From the NCBI RefSeq assembly GCF_000023905.1, contig NC_013192.1:992001-1056000 (forward strand): 64,000 nucleotides of DNA. Direction: 5' to 3'. This document shows, one piece after another, positions 29,728 to 38,923 of this stretch; within the stretch, counting starts at the first letter, position 1, and every line of letters begins with the position of its first letter. The translations under genes and the position numbers were made by a program. Below the pieces are notes generated by a model. The model was given only the letters and a program-made list of their open reading frames with translations. It was not told where the DNA came from and did no database searches. This DNA is from Leptotrichia buccalis C-1013-b. GTDB taxonomy: Bacteria > Fusobacteriota > Fusobacteriia > Fusobacteriales > Leptotrichiaceae.

Positions 29728-30663
29728 TTATTTATTTTCTATATCCTGTAATCTTCTAAACGAAACTTCATTATCTCCTAAATCAATGGCTTTTTGATAC
29801 CATTTCTTTGCTTCTTCATAATTCCCTTCCATTTCATAACAATATCCTATTGCGGAAGTAGCTACTTTTTCACTTCGCTTAGCGCCTATTAAATAATATT
29901 TTCTACATTCTTTATAGTTTTTTTCTTGTATATAAAGATTTCCCAGAAAATATGCAGAATCAATATTTCCTTTCTCCACTCCTTTTTTATAAATATTTAT
30001 AGCTTCATCTTTTTTATTTAATTTTTCTAATAATAATCCCCAACCCATATAACCATCTGAATATCCTTGTTTTATCATTTGTTTATATATTTCAAAACTT
30101 TTTTCATATTCTTTTTTCATATTAAAATAACTTGCCTTTCGTAACATTAAATTACTTTCATCTCCCTTTTCTCCTAATTTTTTTAATATTTTTTTAGTTT
30201 TTTCATCATTTCCTTTTTCAACATATAAAAATATTAAATTATTTTTGGAATCAATATCTCCATTTTTAGCCGCTATCAAATAATATTTTGTTGCATTTTC
30301 TATATCACCTTTTTGTTCATAATAATATGCAAAATTATGTGTTGCTGGACTTATTCCTCTATCCGCCGCATATTTTGCCCATTTTTCATAATTTGCATAA
30401 TCTTTTTTATTATAATAATATTCTGCAAGATAATTCGAGGCTTCTGGCTTATCCTTTACTATTCTTTCAAAGTAAAGCATTGCCATCTCGGGATTGCTTC
30501 CATAATAAATTCTTCCATTATCATACATCTCGTTTATATCTCTTGTTGTAGGATTTTTCCCTATTTTTTCAATATGTTCCTTTGCCATTTGTATTTGATT
30601 TTCTTTTTGACTACAATTAAACACTGTGAAAATTATCAATACAATTAATAATAATTTCTTCAT
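29728..30663 (-). CDS. TPR/Sel1 lipoprotein, array copy 2
   Basis: This 311-residue lipoprotein has signal peptide MKKLLLIVLIIFTVFNCS and TPR/Sel1 repeats. About the first 150 residues are nearly identical to copies 3 and 4 (for example AAKNGD following EQKGDIENATKYYLI), while the C-terminal half has its own sequence. This pattern fits toxin-specific variation at the C-terminus. Its end (GYCYEMEGNYEEAKKWYQKA) resembles that of copy 4. Confidence 0.75.
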   Translation of the reverse strand: MKKLLLIVLIIFTVFNCSQKENQIQMAKEHIEKIGKNPTTRDINEMYDNGRIYYGSNPEMAMLYFERIVKDKPEASNYLAEYYYNKKDYANYEKWAKYAADRGISPATHNFAYYYEQKGDIENATKYYLIAAKNGDIDSKNNLIFLYVEKGNDEKTKKILKKLGEKGDESNLMLRKASYFNMKKEYEKSFEIYKQMIKQGYSDGYMGWGLLLEKLNKKDEAINIYKKGVEKGNIDSAYFLGNLYIQEKNYKECRKYYLIGAKRSEKVATSAIGYCYEMEGNYEEAKKWYQKAIDLGDNEVSFRRLQDIENK

Positions 30664-30830
30664 TCTCTATCTACTCCCTTTTTTTACCTTTTATTTCAAC
30701 TTTTTTTGTTAATTCTAAATCATTATCCATTTTTAATATTGTTTTTTCGTAGACATTCTTAATTTTCTTGTTTTCATAATAAATTTTTAAATTATATGAA
30801 AATAAAAACAAATTAAGTTTAGCTTCATCA
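30262..30830. repeat. Direct repeat unit of the lipoprotein array (copy in lipoprotein 2)
   Basis: About 570 bases covering the 5' half of the lipoprotein gene, its ribosome site and the tail of the preceding gene are nearly identical here, at about 31597-32160 and at about 32912-33452. The repeat starts inside the lipoprotein reading frame and ends inside the preceding gene. Recombination between copies would therefore swap lipoprotein C-termini and preceding genes. Confidence 0.85.
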
Positions 30831-31021
30831 CATACCATTGTATCAGCCTCTTCTTTTGCTAATGATTTAAGCCCTGTTCTTTTTTCTTCTTCTCTTCTTT
30901 GTACTTCCTTATAAGTTGAAAAAATATCTGGCATTTCTGGTCTTTTCAAATGTCTTACTTTTTTTAGTTATGCTTCTATTGTTAAGGATGTAACACCTGT
31001 TTTCTCATCTACTATTTCCAT
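30671..31021 (-). pseudogene. PAAR-like gene remnant 2 with fused C-terminal tail
   Basis: The gene start MEIVDEKTGVTSLTIEA is followed by an in-frame TAA where the relative at 29710 has a Gln codon. The frame then continues LKKVRHLKRPEMPDIF and ADTMVCDEAKLN, then joins the shared tail NLKIYYENKKIKNVYEKTI and ends KGKKRE. The first stop and the loss of the PAAR body mark it as a relic. A product from the ATG at 30949 (92 residues) is possible but unlikely to be a PAAR tip. Confidence 0.65.
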
Positions 31022-31034
31022 TAATTATTCACTC

Positions 31035-31997
31035 CTAATCTTTTTGATATTTTAGTTTTTCTTCCATTTCTTCTATTTTATATTTTTGGCTTTCTAATCC
31101 ATTATTAACAGCTTTTTTATACCATTCTTTAGCTTGTTTATAATCTCCTGTTTGTTCCTTACACCAAGCAATGGCTCCCATACTATATTGATTGTAGTGC
31201 TTATCATTTTTTTCTAAAACCATAAAATAATACTTTTCTGCTTCTTTATAATTTTTTTCTCTAACATATATATTACCTAAAAGACACATAGAGTGGATAT
31301 TTCCTTTCTCAATCCCCTTTTTATAAATATTTATAGCTTCATCTCTTTTTCCCATATCATTTAATAAAAGTCCCCATCCCATATAACCATCTGAATACCC
31401 TTTTTCTATCATTTTTTTATAAATTTCAATACTCTTATTGTATTCTTTTCTTCTTTTATAATGAGAGGCTTTTCGTAACATTAATTCATTTTCCGTTCCT
31501 TCTTCGCCTAATTCTGCTAAAATTTTTTTAGTTTCTTCATCATTTCCTCTTTCAATATACAAAAGTATCACATCATTTTTCGAGTCCTTATCTCCATTTT
31601 TAGCCGCTATCAAATAATATTTTGTTGCGTTCTCTATATCACCTTTTTGTTCATAATAATATGCAAAATTATGTGTTGCTGGACTTATTCCTCTATCCGC
31701 CGCATATTTTGCCCATTTTTCATAATTTGCATAATCTTTTTTATTATAATAATATTCTGCAAGATAATTCGAGGCTTCTGGCTTATCCTTTACTACTCTT
31801 TCAAAATAAAGCATTGCCATCTCGGGATTGCTTCCATAATAAATTTTTCCATTATCATACATCTCGTTTATATCTCTTGTTGTAGGATTTTTCCCTATTT
31901 TCTCAATATGTTCCTTTGCCATTTGTATTTGATTTTCTTTTTGACTACAATTAAACACTGTGAAAATTATCAATACAATTAATAATAATTTCTTCAT
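31035..31997 (-). CDS. TPR/Sel1 lipoprotein, array copy 3
   Basis: This 320-residue lipoprotein has the same signal peptide and N-terminal repeats as copies 2 and 4. The C-terminal half is distinct and ends in a Lys/Glu-rich helix (KYKIEEMEEKLKYQKD). It probably faces the periplasm. It is separated from the remnant downstream by 13 bases. Immunity is inferred from its place in the array. Confidence 0.75.
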   Translation of the reverse strand: MKKLLLIVLIIFTVFNCSQKENQIQMAKEHIEKIGKNPTTRDINEMYDNGKIYYGSNPEMAMLYFERVVKDKPEASNYLAEYYYNKKDYANYEKWAKYAADRGISPATHNFAYYYEQKGDIENATKYYLIAAKNGDKDSKNDVILLYIERGNDEETKKILAELGEEGTENELMLRKASHYKRRKEYNKSIEIYKKMIEKGYSDGYMGWGLLLNDMGKRDEAINIYKKGIEKGNIHSMCLLGNIYVREKNYKEAEKYYFMVLEKNDKHYNQYSMGAIAWCKEQTGDYKQAKEWYKKAVNNGLESQKYKIEEMEEKLKYQKD

Positions 31998-32004
31998 TCG
32001 TTAT

Positions 32005-32352
32005 CTACTCCCTTTTTTTACCTTTTACTTCAACTTTTTCTGTTAATTCTAAATCATTATCCATTTTTAATATTGTTTTTTCGTAGACATTCTTAATTTT
32101 CTTGTTTTCATAATAAATTTTTAAATTATATGAAAATGAAGACAAATTAAGTTTAGCTCCATCACATACCATTGTATCAGCCTCTTCTTTTGTTAATATT
32201 TTCATTCCTGTTTTTTTTCTAATTCTTTTTGTATTCTTTCTTGAGATGTCATTAAAATATCTGGTTTTTTAGGTGTTCTTAAGTGTCTCACTTTTTTAGT
32301 TGCTTTCATATGTCTTATCATTAAACCCTGTCTCTTCATTTATTATTTCCAT
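32005..32352 (-). pseudogene. PAAR-like gene remnant 3 with fused C-terminal tail
   Basis: The start MEIINEETGFNDKTYE matches remnant 1, then a one-base change near 32305 shifts the frame. The following frame reads KKVRHLRTPKKPDILM and ADTMVCDGAKLN, then the shared tail NLKIYYENKKIKNVYEKTI. As in the other remnants, the PAAR body and any toxin are absent. Only the last 66 residues form an open frame with an ATG (32205). Confidence 0.65.
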
Positions 32353-32367
32353 AATTTAATACCCTTC

Positions 32368-33312
32368 TTACTTATTTCCTATGTCTTGTAATCTTTCGGA
32401 CGCAAATTCCTTTTCACCTAAATCAACAGCTTTTTTATACCATTTCTTTGCTTCTTCATAATTCCCTTCCATTTCATAACAATATCCTACTGCAGAAGTG
32501 GCTCTTTCATCTTTTTTCTTTTTTTCTAATCTTATTAAATAATGTTTTCTTGCTTCTTTATAATTTTTTTCTATAAGATATTTTGCTCCTAGTTCAAAAG
32601 CTGCTATTGAACTGCCGTTGTTCATTGCTTTTTCTAGTATTTTTTTCCCTTCTTCTTTCTTACCTAAATTTTCATAAAATAAAACTCCTTTTTCTGTGTA
32701 GCCTTCCACTTCCCCTTTTTTTATAAGATTATCGTAAATTTCTAAACTCTTATCATATCTTTCTTTTGTCTTAAAAAAAGAAGCTTTTCTAATTAAAAAA
32801 TCATTTTCAGTATCTTTTTCGCCTAATTCTTTCAAAATTTTCTTAGTTTCTTTATCATTTCCTCTTTCAAAATATAAAAGTTGTAAATCGTTCCGTGAAT
32901 CTTTATCTCCATTTTTAGCCGCTATCAAATAATATTTTGTTGCATTTTCTATATCACCTTTTTGTTCATAATAATATGCAAAATTATGTGTTGCTGGACT
33001 TATTCCTCTATCCGCCGCATATTTTGCCCATTTTTCATAATTTGCATAATCTTTTTTATTATAATAATATTCTGCAAGATAATTCGAGGCTTCTGGCTTA
33101 TCCTTTACTATTCTTTCAAAGTAAAGCATTGCCATCTCGGGATTGCTTCCATAATAAATTCTTCCATTATCATACATCTCGTTTATATCTCTTGTTGTAG
33201 GATTTTTCCCTATTTTCTCAATATGTTCCTTTGCCATTTGTATTTGATTTTCTTTTTGACTACAATTAAACACTGTGAAAATTATCAATACAATTAATAA
33301 TAATTTCTTCAT
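32368..33312 (-). CDS. TPR/Sel1 lipoprotein, array copy 4
   Basis: This 314-residue lipoprotein is nearly identical to copies 2 and 3 over the signal peptide and first repeats. The middle and end differ (EKDTENDFLIRKASFFKTKE), and the final repeat is close to copy 2. It begins 7 bases after the adaptor-like gene at 33320. It is the first lipoprotein of the array in transcription order. Confidence 0.75.
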   Translation of the reverse strand: MKKLLLIVLIIFTVFNCSQKENQIQMAKEHIEKIGKNPTTRDINEMYDNGRIYYGSNPEMAMLYFERIVKDKPEASNYLAEYYYNKKDYANYEKWAKYAADRGISPATHNFAYYYEQKGDIENATKYYLIAAKNGDKDSRNDLQLLYFERGNDKETKKILKELGEKDTENDFLIRKASFFKTKERYDKSLEIYDNLIKKGEVEGYTEKGVLFYENLGKKEEGKKILEKAMNNGSSIAAFELGAKYLIEKNYKEARKHYLIRLEKKKKDERATSAVGYCYEMEGNYEEAKKWYKKAVDLGEKEFASERLQDIGNK

Positions 33313-33319
33313 TCGTTAT

Positions 33320-34141
33320 CTACTCCTTTTCTTTACCCTTTACTTTAACTTTCTCTGTTAATTCTAAATCATTATCCATTTTTAATATTGTTTTTTCGTA
33401 GACATTCTTAATTTTCTTGTTTTCATAATGAATTTTTAAATTATATGAAAATGTATAATCCTTTATTTCTTTTTTAAAAAATTTACTCAACTTTTCTTTG
33501 AAATACGAATTACTAATTCTATCAGTATCAATTTTTCCATATATTTCGACATAATTTTCTTTTATTTTTTCAAAAAGTTTAACTGGTATAGCTACATCTT
33601 CTAAAAAATCTACTATATAAAATCCTTTTTCTTTAATAGAGAACTCAAAATTTCTGTAATATGGGGAGCAAAATAAACATTTAATAAATTTATTATCATT
33701 TATAGAATTAAAAAGCAGCTGTTCATCTTGTATTACTATTTTATATTTCTCAATATTTTGTAAAATTTTTGTATATCTATTATCTTGGTTTTGTTGCATA
33801 TAAAAAGTTTGAATCATACTTGCCTTTCTTTTTAATTCATCAATATTTAAAATTTTACAAAAGTAACTTTTCTTATCCAGATATATTTCAAGCATTGAAA
33901 AAATATCAAAAGAAATTTTTTCCATCTCATTTACTTTTTTTCCATTTGTAATAATTTCTATATCTTTTTCTATTAATTTAAAAAATTCATAATCTTTTTC
34001 TAAATTATCATCATTTCTATCAAGATTTTCCAACTGAATATTTGATGTGTAACTGGTTAAATAAGATTTCATATTATAAAAATCCATTATTTCTCTTTCA
34101 AATAAAAATTCATATCCATTTAAATAAATAGTATTTTCCAA
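33320..34141 (-). CDS. Adaptor-like protein, donor of the tail shared with PAAR remnants
   Basis: This 273-residue soluble protein follows the spike gene at 34156 by 14 bases. The last 45 residues (YTFSYNLKIHYENKKIKN onward) are the same as the tails fused to the PAAR-like remnants at 30671 and 32005. The body is unique. A C-terminal block aligns loosely with the adaptor-like protein at 22531. By position it should load cargo on the spike, but no PAAR-like effector follows it directly; the lipoprotein array does. It could also be a chimera created by the recombination that built the array. Confidence 0.55.
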   Translation of the reverse strand: MENTIYLNGYEFLFEREIMDFYNMKSYLTSYTSNIQLENLDRNDDNLEKDYEFFKLIEKDIEIITNGKKVNEMEKISFDIFSMLEIYLDKKSYFCKILNIDELKRKASMIQTFYMQQNQDNRYTKILQNIEKYKIVIQDEQLLFNSINDNKFIKCLFCSPYYRNFEFSIKEKGFYIVDFLEDVAIPVKLFEKIKENYVEIYGKIDTDRISNSYFKEKLSKFFKKEIKDYTFSYNLKIHYENKKIKNVYEKTILKMDNDLELTEKVKVKGKEKE

Positions 34142-34155
34142 AATATTTCCTCCAC

Positions 34156-35826
34156 TTATCCATTAATTAATACATTACTTCCACCATTTACTACTGAAAA
34201 ACCACTAGAATTAATTGCTGTATCTCCATTTGACTGTATATTTGTATTTCCTTGAGATACTTGTAAAATTTCATTAGCTATTAGAGTTTTACTTCCTTCC
34301 ACAATTTCAGAATAATTTTTAGCACTATTACTTATATTCCCAGCACTCTCTGAAATACTGTCCGCACTTTCAGATATACTGCTAGCAGTCTGTGAAATTG
34401 AACTTGCCACACTTGTTGACAAACTGTTAGTCGCAAGCACCATATTAAAGTCCGAATCTCCCACGTGATAATTTCTATTAGCTACATCAGTAAATCTTCC
34501 ATTTCCATCATTATTCAAAGCCCCTATTACAAAAGTCTTTGTTTCATTCCCATTGGGAAAATAAAGTGCTACTCTGTCATTTACTTCTGGTGCTGGTGTA
34601 AATCCTGTATTTGTCTGACTATATGGAGTTACATATGGAAAATAACTTTTCCCAGCATACTTATCCTCAAAGGATTGCCCATTTTCTCCCAAATCCATAA
34701 GCCCTTCTGTTAAATTTAATGTCATAACTGCAATATCTTTTGTCTTGACTTTTTCTTTTGTATTTTCATTCTGATTATTTTCAGTTTTCTCTATATATTT
34801 ATTAAGTGGTTTTGCTCCAATCTTTCTTCCCTCAAGATTATCCGAACTTCTATCACTTCTTCCGTGATTGCTCTTGCTTTCATCTGTTCTTGCAATATGC
34901 ACTGTTCTTGCTTCTATTACTGCTCCTCTTATCTTTTCATGCGGTATTGGATCTACAAAGTAGTCTGTCTGTTTTCCAAGTATATATTCACATTTTAATG
35001 TGTTTCCCTCATTATAAATTTTATTTTCAAGAACATAGTAATCGTTTTCTACTTCTTCTCCTGACACTCTGTTTCTAGTCTTTAATTTTATTGGTGTCGC
35101 TACTGGATAAACTTCTGTCCCTGTTATTTTAAAATATGTTCTCTCTTCTTTTGTTCTTTTCCCAAATTGAGAATACTTTAAGTTCGGCGTCTGTGCTGGC
35201 ATATTCTTAAAAAATCCTACAAATACCTTATCTGAGTATGCCATTACTGGCTGTCCTGTATATGAAGCCAATCTTTTTAAATATTCCCAGTCTGTTTCAT
35301 TATACTGGATTGTCATTCTTGGTACTGCCTGCATATCTTCACCAACATTTACAATTTTTCCATCATTTGTACCGTAATTTCCATTTATTTCCTCCGCTAT
35401 CGCTGAATAAGTTAATGTTGGATCTTGAAATGAACGGTATCTCGGTATTCTATCCAAAAGAATACTTTTTGAAATTGCTGTAATTTCTACTGTCAAGGCT
35501 CCTGCTGTAGTTTCATTTATTTGAAGCTCTTTTATTACTCCATTTAGAAATATTTTTTCTGTTGAATTTCCAGTATTATCAGCAATATTACTTCTTCCCA
35601 GTATTTTTATCTCCTTATCCCCTCTTCTGTCTATCAAGGCATCGTATAAACTTAACTGGTTTACTGAACCAATATACTTTATTTTCCCAATCGTATGTTC
35701 CCCTATCCTTGAATCAATTTCCAGTTTCATATCTCTCCAAAGTATCTGCTGTCCATCTATTTCTATTTTTATTCTTTCTGCCGAAAAAAACTCCACTGGC
35801 TTTTGATTATTTAAATTATTCTCCAT
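34156..35826 (-). CDS. VgrG/phage gpD-like spike protein
   Basis: This 556-residue spike carries the signature KPVEFFSAERIKIEID at its N-terminus and the OB core KYAGKSYFPYVTPYSQTNTG at about 385-405. It has the Ser/Ala helical tail shared with the 24171 copy and a short closing beta strand. Its first 247 codons are almost identical to the spike fragment at the left edge of the window, while the rest cannot be compared. It heads the lipoprotein-array cassette and follows an FHA gene by 27 bases. Confidence 0.85.
   Translation of the reverse strand: MENNLNNQKPVEFFSAERIKIEIDGQQILWRDMKLEIDSRIGEHTIGKIKYIGSVNQLSLYDALIDRRGDKEIKILGRSNIADNTGNSTEKIFLNGVIKELQINETTAGALTVEITAISKSILLDRIPRYRSFQDPTLTYSAIAEEINGNYGTNDGKIVNVGEDMQAVPRMTIQYNETDWEYLKRLASYTGQPVMAYSDKVFVGFFKNMPAQTPNLKYSQFGKRTKEERTYFKITGTEVYPVATPIKLKTRNRVSGEEVENDYYVLENKIYNEGNTLKCEYILGKQTDYFVDPIPHEKIRGAVIEARTVHIARTDESKSNHGRSDRSSDNLEGRKIGAKPLNKYIEKTENNQNENTKEKVKTKDIAVMTLNLTEGLMDLGENGQSFEDKYAGKSYFPYVTPYSQTNTGFTPAPEVNDRVALYFPNGNETKTFVIGALNNDGNGRFTDVANRNYHVGDSDFNMVLATNSLSTSVASSISQTASSISESADSISESAGNISNSAKNYSEIVEGSKTLIANEILQVSQGNTNIQSNGDTAINSSGFSVVNGGSNVLING
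35085..35826. repeat. 742-base duplicate of the left window edge
   Basis: This stretch aligns base for base, without gaps, with positions 1-742 and shows only scattered substitutions. It covers the N-terminal third of two spike genes 35 kb apart in the same orientation. It would allow gene conversion or deletion of everything between. Confidence 0.9.
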
Positions 35827-35853
35827 TTTTAACCTACTTCCTTGAACAAATCA

Positions 35854-36669
35854 TTATTTCAACAATATTTTTGTTGTTGCTAAATATATTATATCTCCAC
35901 TTTCAACTTTTACAGGCACATTTCTTTTTAATTTTATTTTTCTTCTGTCATCTTTCTTTTCTATTCCGCTTCCATTTTGTGAACCTAAATCTTCATAGTA
36001 CCAAACTCCGTTTACTCTGTTCAACATTCCATGAGCCCTGCTTACCAAATTTGAATATACTCCTTCACTCACGTCTATATCCACCTTGTTTCTAGGTGTT
36101 CTTTTCCCTATCAGCAATGAAGATGCTCTTCCAATCTTCCATACTTTAATATCATAATCATCTGAATTTTTTAAAATTATATTTTCAATTTGATTCTTTT
36201 CGACTTCCTCTATTTCTTTTACTTTATCCAAAAATACATGATGTTCTCTTTCACGCTCATTCTTTATTTCCTTTATCTCATCATTAACTTCCACTCTTTC
36301 TTTAAATCTTTCGACTATAAGAAGATACAATGTTAGTGCTATAAATATAAAAATTGCAATATATAGACTTTTCACAGAATATCCAGCCATATGAATATAT
36401 ACAAAAGTAAAAAATAGTATAATCAGAATTATTATATTTTTTAAATTAAAAAAATTATACTGTCTTTCCCCTCTGGCAGCCATTTGTCTTTTTTCATATT
36501 TTCTAATCCCTTTGTCTACTGACATCGAAGTTGGTTTTTCGCTATCTCTCTTGGAAGATACAGATTTTTTTCTTAAACTTTCAACTCTGTACAGGCTTCC
36601 TCTTCCAGAAAATACATTAAAAAATCTACTTCTTATTCTACTTAAAAAACTTCTTATTCTCCAAAGCAT
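35854..36669 (-). CDS. Membrane-anchored FHA-domain protein
   Basis: This 271-residue protein has an N-terminal basic region. Two adjacent transmembrane helices (about 75-120; IIILIILFFTFVYIHM and LYIAIFIFIALTLYLLIV) and a coiled linker follow. The C-terminal FHA domain (about 185-268) has SLLIGKRTPRNKVDID, the binding motif VSRAHGML, and GSQNGS. FHA binds phosphothreonine, so it should recruit kinase targets to the membrane, as Fha/TagH-type proteins do in type VI systems. It lies between the spike and the J-domain genes. The fold is sure; its partner is inferred. Confidence 0.85.
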   Translation of the reverse strand: MLWRIRSFLSRIRSRFFNVFSGRGSLYRVESLRKKSVSSKRDSEKPTSMSVDKGIRKYEKRQMAARGERQYNFFNLKNIIILIILFFTFVYIHMAGYSVKSLYIAIFIFIALTLYLLIVERFKERVEVNDEIKEIKNEREREHHVFLDKVKEIEEVEKNQIENIILKNSDDYDIKVWKIGRASSLLIGKRTPRNKVDIDVSEGVYSNLVSRAHGMLNRVNGVWYYEDLGSQNGSGIEKKDDRRKIKLKRNVPVKVESGDIIYLATTKILLK

Positions 36670-36749
36670 TTTATTATTTCCTTTCTTTCTAAAATCAAAC
36701 CTAAATTCTAATTTTATTTTTTATTTTAAAGTTTTTATTTACGATTATC

Positions 36750-37217
36750 TTATTTATTCTTTTTAGGTTTAAAAAAGTTTTCAAAACTTTGTTCCATACT
36801 TTTTTTATGTTCCCTCATTTTATCTTTGTCAGAACTGCTCATATTATTGACATCAAAAGCACTTTCAAACATATTCTTTATATCATTTGGATTTGCTGAA
36901 AAATTACGGAAAAATGCCTCAGCCCCCCTTTTAGCTGATTCACTATTCTGTTCAGCCCTGCTTGATTTTTTCCCATCAAATCTCTGGCTGTTATTACTAT
37001 TCCTCTTATTCTTCCTTTTCTCATCATATTCTTTTCTTTTATTCTCATCCCCAAGTATCTCATACGCTTCACTAACCGTCTTAAACATTTCTTCAGCCTT
37101 TTTATCATTAGGATTCCTGTCTGGATGATATTTCATGGCTAATTTTCTGTATTTGGCTTTTATCTCTTTGGCATCAGCGTCTTCTGAAACACCTAGTATT
37201 TTATAATAATTTATCAT
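36750..37217 (-). CDS. J-domain (DnaJ-like) protein
   Basis: This 155-residue protein has a complete N-terminal J domain (residues 1-70) with the HPD motif at about 31-33 in [11 protein letters not shown] Lys/Arg/Ser/Asn-rich tail follows without the Gly/Phe or zinc-finger regions of full DnaJ. It would stimulate an Hsp70 for a local task. In this setting it may help fold or disassemble injection-system proteins, or load effectors. Position next to the FHA gene supports that, but nothing more does. Confidence 0.85.
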   Translation of the reverse strand: MINYYKILGVSEDADAKEIKAKYRKLAMKYHPDRNPNDKKAEEMFKTVSEAYEILGDENKRKEYDEKRKNKRNSNNSQRFDGKKSSRAEQNSESAKRGAEAFFRNFSANPNDIKNMFESAFDVNNMSSSDKDKMREHKKSMEQSFENFFKPKKNK

Positions 37218-37400
37218 AATAAAAACTCCACTCCCTTGTCTTAGTTAAAAAATATAGTTTTTTTATATTTATCTAATATAAAAATCATCTGTCTCTTTTT
37301 TTGTAAAATTCATTTAGTTTTAAAAAAATTTATAATCAATAATCTCTTATTAATCATATGTTAATAATAAGTTTGTTATTTTTAATATTTTTTATTATTC

Positions 37401-37952
37401 TTATTTTATTTTAAAGTTTTCTTTACTTCCTACCATTTTATATATCGTTTTACATGTATAATAGCAGTGATAATATGGATTTGATGAATTTTCTCTAGTA
37501 GTCAAAAATTTTTTTCCTCTTTCATAACATATTCCATTTATAAATTTTAATAAATTTCTTCTAGAATAATACATATCCACAACAATATTTGCTGGATCTG
37601 CAAATACATCTACACCTATGTCTGCTTTCTTAGTATGTCTTGAAATATTAGAAGAATATTCTTTAAGAATATTAAGATATTTTTTGGTTTCTTCTGGTAA
37701 TTTTTCAAATACTCTCAAATTAGTTTCTGCTGTTATATACAAATCCATATGAATTAATATCTCTATAGCTATAGAGTGACTTGTTTTAAAGAAATTTCTT
37801 CCGCCTAAGTTATTCCGTTTTTTCTCTATTTTATGTATAGCTGTTAATTGATAAGCCATATCTTCAAGAACCATAAATTCTTCTAAATAACAAAGCTCCA
37901 ACATATCTAAACTATTAATTTTAATACCTAAACTATTTTTCCTAAAATTCAC
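37401..37952 (-). CDS. Hypothetical protein with GTG start
   Basis: The frame begins at GTG (37950-37952), and a short open stretch continues upstream (NGRYYFLLV) to a stop. A GGGAG site lies unusually far upstream, and the 11-base segment TTAATGGGAGA occurs twice just above the start. The 183-residue protein is basic and rich in Tyr, Cys and His, with YYHCYYTCKTIYK near the end. No domain was recognised. The 23-codon frame before it, MGVDRKIRYSINGRHLM, may be the true or decayed N-terminus in another frame. It could be a toxin or immunity fragment. Confidence 0.45.
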   Translation of the reverse strand: MNFRKNSLGIKINSLDMLELCYLEEFMVLEDMAYQLTAIHKIEKKRNNLGGRNFFKTSHSIAIEILIHMDLYITAETNLRVFEKLPEETKKYLNILKEYSSNISRHTKKADIGVDVFADPANIVVDMYYSRRNLLKFINGICYERGKKFLTTRENSSNPYYHCYYTCKTIYKMVGSKENFKIK

Positions 37953-38046
37953 TAATAAAAAATAATATCTCCCATTAAATGTCTCCCATTAATTGAATAT
38001 CGAATTTTTCTATCTACTCCCATTATTCTTACCTCTTTTTAATTTA

Positions 38047-38922
38047 TTAAAATTCATTACCTTTTAACATTTTTACATACATGTTTACCAAAACAAAACC
38101 AAGACTTTCTGATACTTGTAAATTTTTACTTACATAAATTTGTTTTAATTCATTATTTTTTAAATCATATATTTTTAATGCTTCGTAATAACCATTTTTA
38201 CTTGTAAAATATATTTTTATAAATTTTTTTTCTTTATCTTGTAATTTTACAAATTCTTTTATTCTATTTGCTAATAAATCCATACTTTCATTATCAATAG
38301 AATTTTTAATTTGAACATTAATAATTTCATCTAAATCTTTTAAACTCCCTTCATTTTCATAATAAGAACTATAAGAATTTATTGCATCTTTTTCAATTAT
38401 CTCTACTTCATTAACCATTGGCATTTTTTCTATTATTTTTCTTAACTCCTTATTATTCTTTGTATAAATAATATCTGTGCTATATACAATTTTTCTTGGT
38501 TCCATATAAAAATTTGTTAAAAAATATAAAAATAATTTCCCACAAAAAAAACTCAATATTAATAAAAATATTTTCCTAAAATCTTTTATTTTTATAAAAG
38601 GTTTTAAAATGATTAAAAACTTGAATAAAGTTAATATTATCAAAGCAATTAAAATATACGTATTAAATTTTTTATTCCAATCCCTAAAACTTGAATAAGT
38701 TACTAGAAAACAAGTAAATCCAAGTATAAAAACTACAAAATATTCATTGAATTTTTCTTTTCTAGTAAAAATTTTAATAAAAAATATAAAAGATAAAATT
38801 AAATTTATTAATAACCAAAATCCTGTTAAAATATTTGAATAACCATTAAAAAGTAATTGTATATTTCTAATTAAGGTAATTATATACAACATATTATATA
38901 TATTTTTTTTCATTATTCTCAC
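38047..38922 (-). CDS. Polytopic membrane protein, unknown
   Basis: This 291-residue protein has four hydrophobic segments in the first 145 residues (for example GFWLLINLILSFIFFIKIF and IFLLILSFFCGKLFLYFL). A soluble C-terminal domain of about 145 residues follows, rich in charged residues and ending YVKMLKGNEF. It is separated by 1 base from the probable tube or tail gene at 38924. It could be an immunity protein in the inner membrane or a membrane component of the apparatus. No family was recognised. Confidence 0.55.
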   Translation of the reverse strand: MRIMKKNIYNMLYIITLIRNIQLLFNGYSNILTGFWLLINLILSFIFFIKIFTRKEKFNEYFVVFILGFTCFLVTYSSFRDWNKKFNTYILIALIILTLFKFLIILKPFIKIKDFRKIFLLILSFFCGKLFLYFLTNFYMEPRKIVYSTDIIYTKNNKELRKIIEKMPMVNEVEIIEKDAINSYSSYYENEGSLKDLDEIINVQIKNSIDNESMDLLANRIKEFVKLQDKEKKFIKIYFTSKNGYYEALKIYDLKNNELKQIYVSKNLQVSESLGFVLVNMYVKMLKGNEF

Positions 38923-38923
38923 C

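Noticed and set aside
30288-33297. Repeated plus-strand frames of 87 and 111 codons
   Set aside because: They are identical only because they mirror the repeated lipoprotein 5' halves on the other strand.
37218-37400. Promoter for the J-domain gene
   Set aside because: The stretch is so AT-rich that many weak -10-like hexamers occur and none pairs convincingly with a -35 at normal spacing.
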